Source of the DNA: Gonatopus flavifemur
Taxonomy: Eukaryota; Arthropoda; Insecta; Hymenoptera; Dryinidae
DNA: 64,000 nucleotides
Direction: 5' to 3'
NCBI GenBank assembly: GCA_018340375.1
Contig: JAFFJZ010000010.1
Location: 11,284,001 to 11,348,000 of the forward strand
Both the position numbers and the translations under genes were made by a program. Positions 11,477-21,725 of this stretch are shown piece by piece; the first letter of the stretch is position 1, and each line of letters begins with the position of its first letter. The notes beneath the pieces are model-generated. The model had not been told where the DNA came from, made no database searches, and saw only the letters and a list, made by a program, of their open reading frames with translations.

Positions 11477-11932
11477 ATGAGGATTTATTGTGAGCTGGAC
11501 TTTTTGAGGATTATCCTTGTTATTATTATAGTATGTTCTTGGTATATCCTCTTCTTATTCCAGACAAATTCAAATAATTGCTCTTATCGTGCACACAATG
11601 ATGATGGGCGTATCAAAGCGTCGCTAATTGATCTGCAATTCCGGGGAAGAGCCATCAACTATCCATACAGCACTTTTGATCTTCAAGATGTGTTGAGAAA
11701 CTCTTTAGGGAAATTTAAGAGATCTTCCCTGGTGAAAATTGCCACTCGTGAAAAGCAAATGTTGGAACGAATGAAGTGTGAAAACGATTCGATATCCGCT
11801 TCTTTCGCGCTTAGATGCTGCTTCATTGACTCTTTCGTGTCGCGTTATATGCTTATTTTCACCAGGTTTATGCAACACAAAAAGATATTTTCGAGATGTC
11901 TGAAACTTGTCTTTCGGGATGATATGTTTTAG
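11477..11932 (+). CDS. Unrecognised ORF with N-terminal membrane anchor (151 aa)
   Basis: An ATG opens a 151-residue frame. Residues 10-29 (FLRIILVIIIVCSWYILFLF) form a strong hydrophobic segment after a short basic and acidic start, which suggests a signal anchor of a type II membrane protein. The rest is mixed and moderately basic, with two cysteine pairs near the C-terminus (CC around residue 112). No domain is recognised. The frame is longer than its surroundings would give by chance, but no splice sites, poly(A) signal or homologue can be shown. It could be a short gene, a first exon or noise. Confidence 0.3.
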   Translation: MRIYCELDFLRIILVIIIVCSWYILFLFQTNSNNCSYRAHNDDGRIKASLIDLQFRGRAINYPYSTFDLQDVLRNSLGKFKRSSLVKIATREKQMLERMKCENDSISASFALRCCFIDSFVSRYMLIFTRFMQHKKIFSRCLKLVFRDDMF

Positions 11933-12201
11933 AAATATTATAAAAATCTTTTAGAAGTGAGAACTGTTTTAGGTATCTCAAAAATGATTTTTCGTATCAC
12001 ATAAGACTTCTTCAATTCGTCTTGAGATATATTTTAGACACGAGATGCTTTGTGCGTTATCCTTTGGAACGTCTGCATTCGTGTTTGCTGTGTAGTAATG
12101 AAAATGAAAACATGTTCACAATCTTTCCTCATACTTTTCCTTCATTATTATTTTATTTTTATTAAATTACCCCGTTTCATTTGTCTTGTCCACAATTCTT
12201 C

Positions 12202-12474
12202 CCCAGACAGCACAGAAAGTTCTTTGAACGTTTTGAAAACGTGCTCTTGGTTTTGCGTGTTTTGGTCCCGCTGAAGCAAGTTTTACAAACGTTTAGAGTA
12301 CCTTTCCATTTGATATCCTTGAACACGTTCTAAGCACGTTCTTTTGATCCACAACCAGACGTTCTCATCATGTCTTCTAACGTTCTTAGAACATCCTGAG
12401 ACGTTATTTGCACGTTCTCTGTGAAATCAAGCACGCCTTCTGAACGTTCAGGAAACCTGCCGGTGCTGTATGGG
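12202..12474. mobile_element. CCCAGACAGCAC element with GAACGTTC words
   Basis: The 273-bp element has ends CCCAGACAGCAC and GTGCTGTATGGG and TC on both sides (12200-12201 and 12475-12476). The interior repeats AACGTTCT, GAACACGTTC and ACGTTC. It belongs to the CCC...GGG, 2-bp-duplication group and lies in the intron just downstream (minus strand) of the receptor exon. Confidence 0.75.
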
Positions 12475-12515
12475 TCATTGTGAGGTATTTCAATGTTTAT
12501 CATATGATCTCTTAC

Positions 12516-12630
12516 CTTGAAAAAAAGGTATCATCTTGCACATAGTTTCTCCAAAAACGAAGTTCTTCAGCATTTGACCGATGAGAGTAAACGGCATACA
12601 AAAGACACCCAACAGCAAATCCGAGACTGC
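12516..12630 (-). CDS. CCKLR: Internal exon of a cholecystokinin-like (sulfakinin-type) GPCR
   Basis: On the minus strand a good acceptor (CTGATTTCAG at 12640-12631) and donor (CAAG|GTAAGAG at 12515) bound a 115-nt exon. It encodes 38 residues beginning AVSDLLLGVFCMPFTLIGQ and containing NFVFGETMCKMIPFFQ. This is the TM2, first extracellular loop and start of TM3 of a class A peptide receptor. The CMPFTL phrase after AVSDLLLGV and the FG..MCK motif, whose cysteine makes the conserved disulphide to loop 2, are typical of CCK/gastrin and insect sulfakinin receptors. These receptors act at the plasma membrane in gut and brain signalling. It enters in phase 0 and leaves in phase 1. Other exons should lie at higher (TM1) and lower (TM3-TM7) coordinates. 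I could not find them, so the introns are long and transposon-filled. Confidence 0.85.
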
Positions 12631-12640
12631 CTGAAATCAG

Positions 12641-13028
12641 GAAATTCATGTCTCTTTCTCATTGCCTCGTATTTCGAAGATATTCCATAATTTATAGAAT
12701 ACATATTATAGCAAGAGAAGAGGAACCAATTGGAACAGGATGTATTTTAAGGGGATGAATGTAATTAGACAAACCAAAAAGACACATTGGAAAACAAAAT
12801 TTTTTTCCATCAGGAGCTTTTTATTCAATTACAATTAAACTTTGTGGATTTGCTAACATAACATTCAAATATACTGATGAATTTTTTTGATGATTTTTCA
12901 TCGCAAATGGCAGTAGGGTGGCTGGAAAATAACCGATGAAAAAAATCGGCGGGCAAGATGGTGGCCAGAGTTTTCATCTGAAGAATTCCAACCAAGAAAA
13001 GTTTTGTGGGAAATAGTTACAGTTTGTC
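12641..13028. other. Intron or intergenic spacer upstream of the receptor exon
   Basis: No TM1-type exon or repeat end is recognised in this stretch. Confidence 0.35.
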
Positions 13029-13180
13029 TGTAAGCCTAAAGAAAATGAAGAATAAAAAGAATTCGACGCACTGTTGGAGGTTTTTCGACAACGTCGATTC
13101 TTACCGATTGTCGATTTCGTCGAAAAACCTCCACGAGTCTTTGAATTTTTTTTTCATTTTTCATTTTCTTCAGGTTTACA
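13029..13180. repeat. Long hairpin element (about 60-nt arms)
   Basis: TGTAAGCCTAAAGAAAATGA at 13029 pairs with the inverse at the end (TCATTTTCTTCAGGTTTACA). The inner arms meet at GGAGGTTTTTCGAC and GTCGAAAAACCTCC. The whole 152 bp is one imperfect palindrome, a typical folded miniature element. The two overlapping short open frames on it are shadows. Confidence 0.65.
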
Positions 13181-13200
13181 CACGGGAAAAATCCTACACT

Positions 13201-13285
13201 AGTGATTACTGCCCTAGTGTGTATGGACCAATGGCCCAATGATGGACCAAGCCTGGCACAAGACCTGCCTAGACTTGTCTTGAAC
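13201..13285 (+). repeat. Truncated CCCATG-family left end
   Basis: It matches the first 85 bp of the CCCATG family (GTGTGTATGGACCAATGG, GGACCAAGCCTGGCACAAGA). The very end reads CCCTAG instead of CCCATG. It is joined directly to a different family at about 13295. Confidence 0.6.
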
Positions 13286-13294
13286 AACAAATAC

Positions 13295-14112
13295 AAAAAT
13301 TTTTGGGCTTCCCCAATGCTGACAATAAAATATAGCTTGGTGCAATGTTGACAGACAAGGCTTAGCAATCTATAAATCTTCAATGTTGATTAACAATAAA
13401 TACAATGTTGCACCGATGTCGGTGTTCGACGGATTTCGTTTGTCAGCCTATTATTGTGGCACAATTGCGCCAAGCTTGTCTCATCCTTGGCTCAACATTG
13501 ACTGAACGATAGATTCCATCCAACGCCAGGATCATTTGAAATGCAGTTCAATATTGCCCCGAACTTTGGCCTAGTTTTGATAGAAATTGGCTTTCAATGT
13601 AGCGCCGATCATTGGTAATAGCATGGCTCAATATTGGCAACCTATATAATATTATTGCTATGTTATTACTAATCAAGTATTTCTCGCGAGTGGTGAAACG
13701 CGTATACGAAGAATATATAAGGCTTACGTAAATCTTTGGAAGAACAGTCAATCGCACTCCACTATGAGTCACGCTAGAGGGCTCCCACCGCTGAGATAAC
13801 ATACATTGTGTCTACTCCTCATGGCAAAATTTACCGTCAAAAGACGCCGAGTTGTTCACAAACAAATGAGGGGAAAACAATAAGACTTCAAACAACATAT
13901 GTCAGAAATTGCGAAATGCGCATACTTTTTATATATTTCTGGGTTAAATTTTTTTTACTTTGATCATTGGCACAGCATTGACAAACAAAATTTTCAATTG
14001 TTTGCCAATGATGGTTATTGTTTCATCGATGATGGGACTTCATTGGAAAAACAGGCAAGTAAATCATAAAATGATGTTATCATTCCAGGTTTGCGCTTCT
14101 TTGATTGCACTG
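13295..14112. repeat. Truncated TTGGC-word element (27192-28191 family)
   Basis: The phrases CCAATGCTGACAATAAAATA and ATGATGTTATCATTCCAG match the complete element at 27192-28191 in the same order. Both ends are missing. It is fused on the left to a CCCATG fragment and on the right to a TTCTCCGAA-family fragment, a mosaic of three families. Confidence 0.55.
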
Positions 14113-14655
14113 GGAATTTTCGGAGAAAATCGGGGGGATTGTCAAAGATTAAGTAGAACAGTTCCCATCCTCCCTCATAGTAGTTAGGAGAAATTCGAAG
14201 AAATTCGGAAAAATATTCTGATTATGGAATGAATTATGTTAAGAATATGAATGATTCGAAAAATACTATAATCATTTCAGAAAGAATTCGGAGAAAATCT
14301 GAACTTTCGATTCAGAAAAATCATTTGAGGCGGAGTATTTCGGAGAAATTCGTGAATTCAATATGAAATTTAGAGAAAATCTGGATAAATCGGAGCAAAT
14401 TTCGGAATGAGTCGGAAAAGATTGGAGAAATATTTCGATCACGAAATAAATTACATTGGACAAATGAATAATTCGGAGAAAAATGTGATCTTCCGAGGAG
14501 AAATTCGGGAAAAATCTGCATCTTCCAATTCGGAGAAGTGACTATGAGCGAAGTGCTTCGGAGAAACGTCTCAATTTGGTATAAAATTCGGGGAAATTCC
14601 TGAACAAAATCGGAAAAAACGGAGAAAAATTCGGAGAAATATTCCCACCAGGGGC
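14113..14655. repeat. Partial TTCTCCGAA-word element
   Basis: It is nearly identical to 37639-38182 over about 540 bp (for example TATTCTGATTATGGAATGAA and GTGATCTTCCGAGGAGAAAT). It corresponds to the right half of the complete copy at 36906-38182 and ends CCCACCAGGG. The word TTCTCCGAA or CGGAGAAATTCGG recurs about every 20-30 bp. Long minus-strand open frames rich in F, S, R and I here are artefacts of that word. Confidence 0.75.
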
Positions 14656-14737
14656 ACTTTTCACTCTGAAAGAGTGAGAATTCACTCGAAGCGAGTGAAA
14701 ATTCCACTTGAAGCGGACTGAGTCACTTCTGATTTTC

Positions 14738-14887
14738 CACTGTAAAACGAAAGTCTCAATCTGTTTGCATCTTAATTTGAGACAATGCTCTTTCCATTGT
14801 GTCGGCAACTGTTTTTTCGGCTCAATTTGTTCGCATCATAGATTCAGTCATGAAATGAGCTGAATTTGAGACTTTCTGTTTACAGTG
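14738..14887. mobile_element. CACTGTAAAACG miniature element, 3-bp TTC duplication
   Basis: The 150-bp element has ends CACTGTAAAACGAAAGTCTC and GAGACTTTCTGTTTACAGTG and TTC on both sides (14735-14737 and 14888-14890). CACTG ends with a 3-bp duplication fit the CACTA (EnSpm) style. Confidence 0.65.
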
Positions 14888-14890
14888 TTC

Positions 14891-17401
14891 ACTCTTCCAC
14901 ATTTAGAGAGTACAAATAGCGTGTCTGTATTTGTATCCCTCCCAAACCATTACGAATCCATTATCTAGTTTCAAATGAAGCATTTCAAGATCTCCACGAG
15001 CTTCTCGAATATTATTCATCGAATGTCAGTTACCAACCACGGAATTTGAAACCTGGAGGGAACATGGAAATTTATTCATTTGGGGTATCATAATATCTCA
15101 TAAAACGTTCTCCGCATGAAAACAGTTGCCATGGAACGAATCTAGTCACCAATTTACCATCTCTTTCCGTCCACTGAAAACTTGGTACTTATTTGCAATC
15201 GATATTATCCATAAATACATTCAGAATTTGAAATCAATTCAAATTTTATATCCTATTACCATCCCATTGATATTCTTTTGAAGCAGATCATATTCTTCAT
15301 GAATATACTTCGAACTAGAAAATCAATGGAATTGTGGGATCCTATGAGAAGAAAGGAATTTATTCGGATGAATTGAACGCTTTGATTGAGGATAACATAG
15401 ATGGGAACAAAGCAGTTTTTCAATACCGTATATATACCGTAAACAAAAACCTTCTCCCGTTGAAATTTCGCTTACATGAACTCGATGCAAACCTCGAAAA
15501 ATTGGAATAGCATAGAGTATTCTATTGCACATATTTTTCCGTTATCGATCATCAAAGGTGAATCTTTGTATGCACATGACATTGCACCCCTTGATTGATA
15601 TTTCCGTGAACTATCAGCATCTTTTTGATCAATCGAGTCTCTTGAAACAACGTAACTCCACAAGGACGCGTATATAAACGTTATATTTGTACGATTCGTA
15701 CACGATGTTTGCTCATCAAACAAGGTTAAATATGAATCACTAGGTAAATGGAGATTTGCAATCGTTTAATATAGTGTACAACACGTTTTCTCTTCTTCGA
15801 AAAAGAATGGGATTTGATTAACGTTATATGCGTAGATAGAAATAGACATGCATTTAATGCTCTGCACAGTTCTTTTATGTCGTTGATACAAATGGAAAAA
15901 AACGAACGAAAAAGGAGGTTTTGTTTCAAATTCCATTTCCATGATTTGATCCGTGAAGAGAGTTCGTTGATTGATATTTAAATGAAAACTCAGAATCAAT
16001 GTATAATTTTATTCAACCCTGTAATAAATTTTGTGTGTGCGATCAAAAATTTGTATTCATCGTTGAAACGCAAAGAAAAAAGCTGGAATTGTCAGTTAGT
16101 AAAACAAGAAACTCAAAGATCTATCATTTCTATGTCTAATTCTGTAATCAGCTAATCATTGCAGCAAATTTTTAGCTAAGCTACAGTGCAACATCCTGCT
16201 ATTCTATATGTATATGATACCTTGATTTGCTGCATCAACAAATTTCTCTTTGCGGCGGAGGTGAAAGAGTTGCCATTTCATTCGCAGACCAACAGATCCA
16301 AAAAATGGGGAAAGAATGAGAGTGTTGGTTCTAAGAGTTGTGTCTCATCTAAATTCAAATGTTTTGATAGGTAGATACCAAAAATCAGTCGGTGATTCCA
16401 ATTCACCGACTCTTCTTGACCCAAAAAGGACTGATTTTCAAAATTGGAAACACGAATGAAATCGATTAACACCAAAAATTGCATCGCCTATACAAAAGAA
16501 GATAAAATATTGCCATAACGATTCTACGGTTCAACGATGGAGAAGAAACAAACGACTTTAAGCTTTGCACTCGACAGTCTGAAAAGTAGGTATAACACAC
16601 TCTGAGGAAAAAAAAATTGAGACTTTGAGAGTGAAATTGAATAAGTGCTTTCCAAATGGAATGTCTTGCGTTGTTTAAACATTAATAGTCTGGAAAAGAA
16701 AGTTTGACTCGTGAAGAGCGGTTTGGATATTAGTAGAATTGGTAGGAATAAACGATAAAGGTAACATTCAACTGAATTGAGAGCGAAATAAGAAGAATAT
16801 GTGAAGTAGTTGGAATGTGGTTGGTATCTTCTATCAAAACAGAATAGAGAGAAATATCTGTTGAGATCCTGATTAGAGATATAAGATTGTAAGTAAAATC
16901 TATTCCGTGTAATTACGTACTCAATTGTTGATTGTGAATTCATAGATGTCACTTCCGGAGCAACTGAAGACTAAAAAAACAGCTTTTTTATTCCAGACCT
17001 GGATCATTTCTTCCGATCGCCTATAAAATTATTCGTGAAATGCTGAAAGTTATCAGCATTATTCACAATTCAAAATTCACCTGGCAAATGTCTCCCTCGC
17101 ATAGAAGAGTCTGAACGGATAACGCTGCGTGGTAAAAATTGAAATTTTCATCCCTCAACTGCTTTGTTTTCAAAAATTATTGAATATATATTCATTTTTA
17201 CGATTTTTAAAGTATATATAACTTCAGAAAACTTCGCTTCATCTTGTGCAGATCTGCATCCGAATATAAATCTCGAAACTCCAACACGGTTAAGAATAAA
17301 GTTCCCAGACATGAAATTCAGAAAATATGGGAGAATGAATGCTTAGAAGGGTTTTACATGGCCTCGTGACTATACACGCCAAGAACATTCTTCCAACTTA
17401 C
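14891..17401. other. Mostly unique sequence without a firm gene
   Basis: Open frames on the minus strand at 15472-15723 and 16524-16952 are long for AT-rich DNA, but they show no domain or convincing splice sites. A short AGCTAA/TTAGCT-word patch lies at 16145-16200. Nothing else is recognised. Confidence 0.35.
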
Positions 17402-17479
17402 CCTTCCAAACTCCAGCGGTCGACAGAATTTATGACAAGCCCGCTTTAGGTATAATCCGATCGAAGATTTCTCAAACAT
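17402..17479 (-). CDS. Candidate first coding exon (26 codons), unknown protein
   Basis: On the minus strand an ATG at 17479 opens 26 codons that end exactly at a strong donor, GGAAGG|GTAAGTTGG. The peptide begins MFEKSSIGLYLKRACHKFCR. The base composition is richer in G+C than the surroundings and the frame is open some 17 codons before the ATG. It is on the same strand as, and upstream of, the receptor exon at 12516-12630. The sequence gives no reason to call it receptor N-terminus. No domain is recognised. Confidence 0.25.
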
Positions 17480-18284
17480 CGTGAGCAAGAAAAAATTCCT
17501 CAACAGCGAATTTTACTTGCATATCTTTTTCTTCGGGACTTCTTTTCATCGTGGGAAACGTTGGATATGTTTACGAATGAAGAATTTTATTAATGGATGT
17601 AAAAACGAGATGTTGACTGATCATTGATTAGGATTCCCTTTCAATGAAAGATACGTGGTTGGAATATTTTTGTGACAAACAAGTTTGTGAATATAGTACA
17701 CGGGTACATAAAATCTTCTGAAGTTGAAATATTTCAATTTCAAAAGATGAGTGAATTGTTCGAGAGAGATATGAGATGTACTAGTCACAGAAACAGTATA
17801 CGTGGTTATGGTTTCAATTTTCGAAAAATATTTGCCTGTGGAAAATTCATGGTTGGAAGACTTTGCTACGAAGTTGTGAAGAGGTTCATTCTTGAGACTC
17901 CGAAGAACGCTCGAACGCGAAAACGTGTCATTTTCTCTCTTACTATAATGTGGGTGGTGACGTTTACCAGTTTGAATATAATATGACGATCAAAACTGTC
18001 ATGTATAACTCATCACAATGTTCCAGATACATCTAGAGTATTCTGTGCCGTTCTGAACGTTCACTCAGGGCCATCAAAATCAAAAATTATGAAAGTCATT
18101 ACCAAAAACCTGTCATTTTTCGCGAAAAAAACGACTTTTTTTTCATTTCATTTTTCACATTCTGTATCTTATCGCAGGATTGAAAATCTAGATATCTTGC
18201 AGCCTTGGAGGCATTTTTTGATAACGTGTATTTTTAACAGCAGCTTCGTGCCACCTGCGGCAAATTCTGTTTCATTGATAATAC
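17480..18284. other. Spacer, one weak plus-strand open frame
   Basis: A 104-codon plus-strand frame (17672-17986) has no recognisable domain. No repeat ends are seen. Confidence 0.3.
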
Positions 18285-18296
18285 ATTTTTTCCCGT

Positions 18297-18740
18297 CCAT
18301 ACGGAAAGAAATTCTTAGCTGTATCAGTGAAATTTCAGCTATTATAGCTAAATATTTTAGCACCCATACACGGAAAGAAAGGGTCTATTAATATTCAGAA
18401 AATCGACTGTCAATTCAGGGAAAACGAGGATAGCTGGAAAATATTCGTAGTGAGTCTACTAAAAAATGGATAGTTTCACTGTGAAAAATACCAGTGAAAC
18501 TATGAAGTGTTCATATTTTGACTACAAATTTTTGGTAGACTCACTACGAATATTTTTCAGCGATCCTCTTTTCCCCTAAATTGACAGTCATTTTTCTGAA
18601 CGTTGATAAATTATTCCTAAATATTAATAGACGCGGTCTTGCCGTGTAGGACAGTTAATTTCTCAGCAACATTAGCTAAAATTCAGCTGATAAAACTGGA
18701 AATTTCGCTATACGAGCTAATTACGTTTCTCCGTGCAAAA
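18297..18740. repeat. TTAGCTG-word element interrupted by a palindromic insertion
   Basis: Left and right parts (18297-18366 and 18649-18740) carry TTAGCTGTATCAG, TATTATAGCTAA and AACATTAGCTAA words and end TTTCTCCGTG. They are separated by a second element at 18369-18646. It is a CACGG-group relative with eroded ends. Confidence 0.55.
18369..18646. mobile_element. CACGGAAAGAAAGG palindromic element, TA target site
   Basis: The 278-bp element has ends CACGGAAAG and CTTGCCGTG with TA on both sides. Arms of over 100 nt (GTCTATTAATATTCAGAAAA ... and inverse) meet around TAGTTTCACTG/CAGTGAAACTA, so the whole element can fold on itself. It sits inside the TTAGCTG-word element. Confidence 0.7.
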
Positions 18741-18779
18741 AATACCAAAGAAGTAGTTTGTTTCGAGGCGCTACACTAC

Positions 18780-19880
18780 ACTGTAAAAAAATTTCACCGG
18801 AAAATTCCAGTACATGTACTGGAAGTCATTAACCTGTACATGTACCGGAAAATTTCAGCACATTTGTACTGCAAAAATTCAGTGCAAACGTTATGGAATT
18901 CCCGCATCAAAACTGGAAATTTTCTGAGCCTCGGTACTGGAATTTTTCAGTACACGAGCTGGACTTTTCCAGGACATGTACTGGAAAATTAATGCTGAAA
19001 ATATCCATGAAAATTGAAAAAAAATTGCTCACGCAAAGTGATTTTGCAGGGTCCTTGTGTTCCAAGATGATTGAGAAACTTTTGATCGTTCATTTGGATG
19101 GACAGAAACTCATGTCTACCTAACAGGATTTGAACCCACACTTTTCTACCTGCCTACCAACTGAAACCTAAGACCTAACCGATGAGCTATAGCGCGACAT
19201 GTTGGAAGGCCAGCTTGGGTTACTACATATGCTTCATATCTAGAACACAAGAGGATAAGTCTTGGAAAAACCTCATATATCAATTCCATTGGCTACAATT
19301 ACAATTATTATTCAAAATCTCAATCAGGAAATTTTTGATATAAAGACTTGACATTTTTCCTGCCAGAAATGACGAAGTCCAATAGAAATGGAAAATTTCA
19401 GTGCAACAGTGATTAAATTCCGTTGCATAGCAACTGGAAAATTCCATCACACGACCTGAAAATTGCAGTTCAAAACCTGTATAATTCAATTGCATAGTAA
19501 CTGGAAAATTCCATCACAAAACCTGAGAATTGCAGTTAAAAACCTGTATAATTCCAGTATACCAACGATTAGGTTTTTTTTTCTAAATTCCAAATTTTTT
19601 CTCAAGTCCTTTTTGAGGGAATATTTTTTTTTGGTGCACAAGAACTATAAAATTGTAGTACGAGCCGGTAAAATTTTCGCGAAATCATGGCAAAATTTCA
19701 GTACATCATCTCAAACTTGAAAATTCCAGTACAATGACTGAATTTTCAGTTATGCTTGGTAAATTTTCAGTAACGTAACAACAAAATCTCTGTACATGTA
19801 CTGGAATATCCATATTCCAGTACTAGCACTGGAAATTTCCAGTCCAGTTGCACAGTAAATTTCCAGTTTTTTTTTACAGT
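18780..19880 (+). mobile_element. ACTGTAAAAA...TTTTTACAGT element with CCAGTAC words, copy 2
   Basis: This 1101-bp sister of 4772-5756 is similar throughout and keeps the CCAGTACATGTACTGGAA words at both ends and the tRNA-like module in the middle. An internal duplication around TGCATAGTAACTGGAAAATT (19424-19530) is specific to this copy. No clear target duplication is visible. Confidence 0.75.
19119..19198 (-). ncRNA. tRNA-like A/B box module, copy 2
   Basis: The minus-strand A-box-like TAGCTCATCGGTTAGG (19189 to 19174) and B-box GGTTCAAATCC (19136 to 19126) are both unchanged relative to the copy at 5081-5160, although nearby positions differ. The acceptor stem cannot form. Confidence 0.55.
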
Positions 19881-19900
19881 AGCATATCCATACAGTAAAC

Positions 19901-20640
19901 CCCGATAATATAAACACAGCCAATAATCGGCCCATGTATGTCTACCATTAACTGGCCAACAATGGATTCACATCATTGGCACAAGTGTGGCCCACCACTG
20001 GCTGATAAGAAAGGCCAGCAATGAAAACAGCCAATAATTATCAGCCGATGTACGGCTATGGTAAACGGCCAAAAATTGATTCTCCGTTACAGTCTGAAAT
20101 ATGGTCTATTACTGAATGAAATGGATTTCAAAGTTGAATGTATTGTATTCGTAATGACCCGTGAAAAAAGTTTGTTTTGGCCTCATTTCTATTACGCCGG
20201 ATAAATAATTCACATTCATCAAATACGTTTTACATGATTCAAATGAATTCTTATTTATATAGATAATAATCAATTACTTTCTCATGTAAATAACAAAGAA
20301 TTTGAAGGAATAAGCAACTGAATTCAACTGATTCATCGAGAGTGCTTTTGACTCGTATAATTTTACATTTGAGATTCTGGAAATATCGGGCATGCAAATT
20401 TATTTAGAATAAAAAACATTCATTTCTGATCTTGTGAAAACTGGAATGACAAATTTCCCCAAAATAAAAACAAAGAAGTGTTTTGGGTCACACTTAACCA
20501 CTCATTTGAACTAGTACTGAACCGATTATTCTGCAACGCAGTCATATCACCATTGGATACCATTATTATTACGCCCCAGTAATCTGCCATTGATGGCTGA
20601 TATTCGAACATTATCCCCAAAATTCTGGCCATAAATCGGG
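19901..20640. mobile_element. CCCGAT...ATCGGG element with TTGGCCA words
   Basis: The start CCCGATAAT and end ATAAATCGGG are inverse. The left part is full of TTGGCC, GGCCAATAAT and GGCCAGCAATG words. No matching 2-bp flank was found, so the boundaries are provisional. Confidence 0.5.
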
Positions 20641-20663
20641 ATCATTTGGCTCTATTATTTGAG

Positions 20664-20858
20664 CACGGAGAGAAAAAATTTGCTGACGCAGCAAATCGAG
20701 GTATTATATATAGAATAGCAAAATTTTTTGCCGACCTAGCTAAAAATTTGCTATAACAGCAATCGTGTTAGCTACGACAGCAATTTTTTAGCTGTGGCAG
20801 CAAAAAATGTTTGCTCCGCCAGCAAATTTTCAGTATTATATATAGAATAGCAAACAAG
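20664..20858. repeat. CACGGAGAGAAAA element fragment with internal direct repeat
   Basis: It starts CACGGAGAGAAAAAATTTGC and has TTGCTATAACAGCAA-type words. The 22-bp phrase beginning GTATTATATATAG occurs twice (20701-20722 and 20833-20854). The second copy ends 6 bp before mariner-like coding sequence begins, so the right end of this element and the left end of the mariner are both missing at the join. Confidence 0.6.
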
Positions 20859-20859
20859 G

Positions 20860-21645
20860 AGCGAGGAGCTCGCGGAATCATTATGAGTTACGCAACAAGC
20901 AGTTTCCGTACGATTACAATCCATAAGCATGATTCAAAAGCAAGGCAATTGGGTGCCTTATGACTTGAAGCCTGAAGACATTGAACGGCGATTTTTCACT
21001 TGCGAGCAGCTGATTCAAAGACAACGAAGAAATGGGTTCTTACATCGGATTGTGAGAGGAGATGAGAAATGGATATTCTACGATAACCCCAAGAAAAGAA
21101 AATACTATGCTATGCCCGGTCAATCGTTGCCATCGACTTCAACATCGACACGAAAGAGGAATATTCATGGTTCAAAGATCATGCTGTGTATCTGGTGGGA
21201 CCAAAAGGGTGTTATATACTATGAGTTGCTGAAACCTGGTGATTCTATTACGGGTGATCGGTATAGGCTACAATTGATTCGTTTGAGTCGTGCGTTACGA
21301 GAAAAACGTCCGGAATACAAGGAAAGACATGACAAAGTTATTCTCTTACATGATAACGCTCGGCCCCATGTCGCAAAAGTAGTGGAAAATTATCTGGACA
21401 CGTTGAAGTGGGATATTCTACCGCACCCGCCGTACTCGCCGGACATTGCTCCTTCCGATTACTGGTTATTCCGACAGATGCAGCACGATTTAGCAGGCCA
21501 CCGATTCACTTCGTTCGAAGAAATCGAAAATTGGCTCCTAACTTGGATCGCCTCGAAAGACGAGACGTTTTTCCGTAATGGGATTCGAAAATTACTCGAA
21601 AGATGGGAAAAAGTGATAGCCAGCGATGGACAATACTTTGATTAA
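20860..21645 (+). pseudogene. Mariner-family transposase, 5'-truncated (copy C)
   Basis: From the ATG at 20929 an uninterrupted 238-codon frame encodes the C-terminal two thirds of a mariner transposase. It contains the WVPYDL linker motif, GDEKW (first catalytic Asp), HDNARPHVA (second Asp) and SPDIAPSDYWLF (third Asp), with 34 residues between the last two. This is the D,D34D signature of DNA cut-and-paste by mariners. Upstream, sequence matching the end of the helix-turn-helix region (VTQQAVSVRLQS) can be read from about 20865, but with an in-frame TGA. The N-terminal DNA-binding half and the 5' terminal repeat are replaced by a CACGGAG element. Closest relative in the window: the copy at 49758-51044. 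Probably inactive. Confidence 0.9.
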
Positions 21646-21689
21646 TTTGATAATTCATGTTCTTCTGAAATAAACGCATCTTCAACTGT

Positions 21690-21725
21690 AAAAAAAACGG
21701 ACCAAATTAATTTGTACTCCCAATA
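21690..21725. repeat. 3' terminal repeat of mariner copy C
   Basis: AAAAACGGACCAAATTAATT through TTTGTACTCCCAATA occupies the place of the 3' terminal repeat and is followed by TA. It is a diverged form of the perfect repeat of the copy at 49758-51044. Confidence 0.6.

Noticed and set aside
14272..14808. Long F/S/R-rich minus-strand ORFs (also around 37790-37981 and 38089-38271)
   Set aside because: They are translations of the TTCTCCGAA word array and are present in both copies for that reason only.
16524..16952. 142-codon minus-strand ORF rich in F, S, L and Y
   Set aside because: Composition is what AT-rich random sequence gives, with no domain or splice context. A chemoreceptor was considered but there is no motif.
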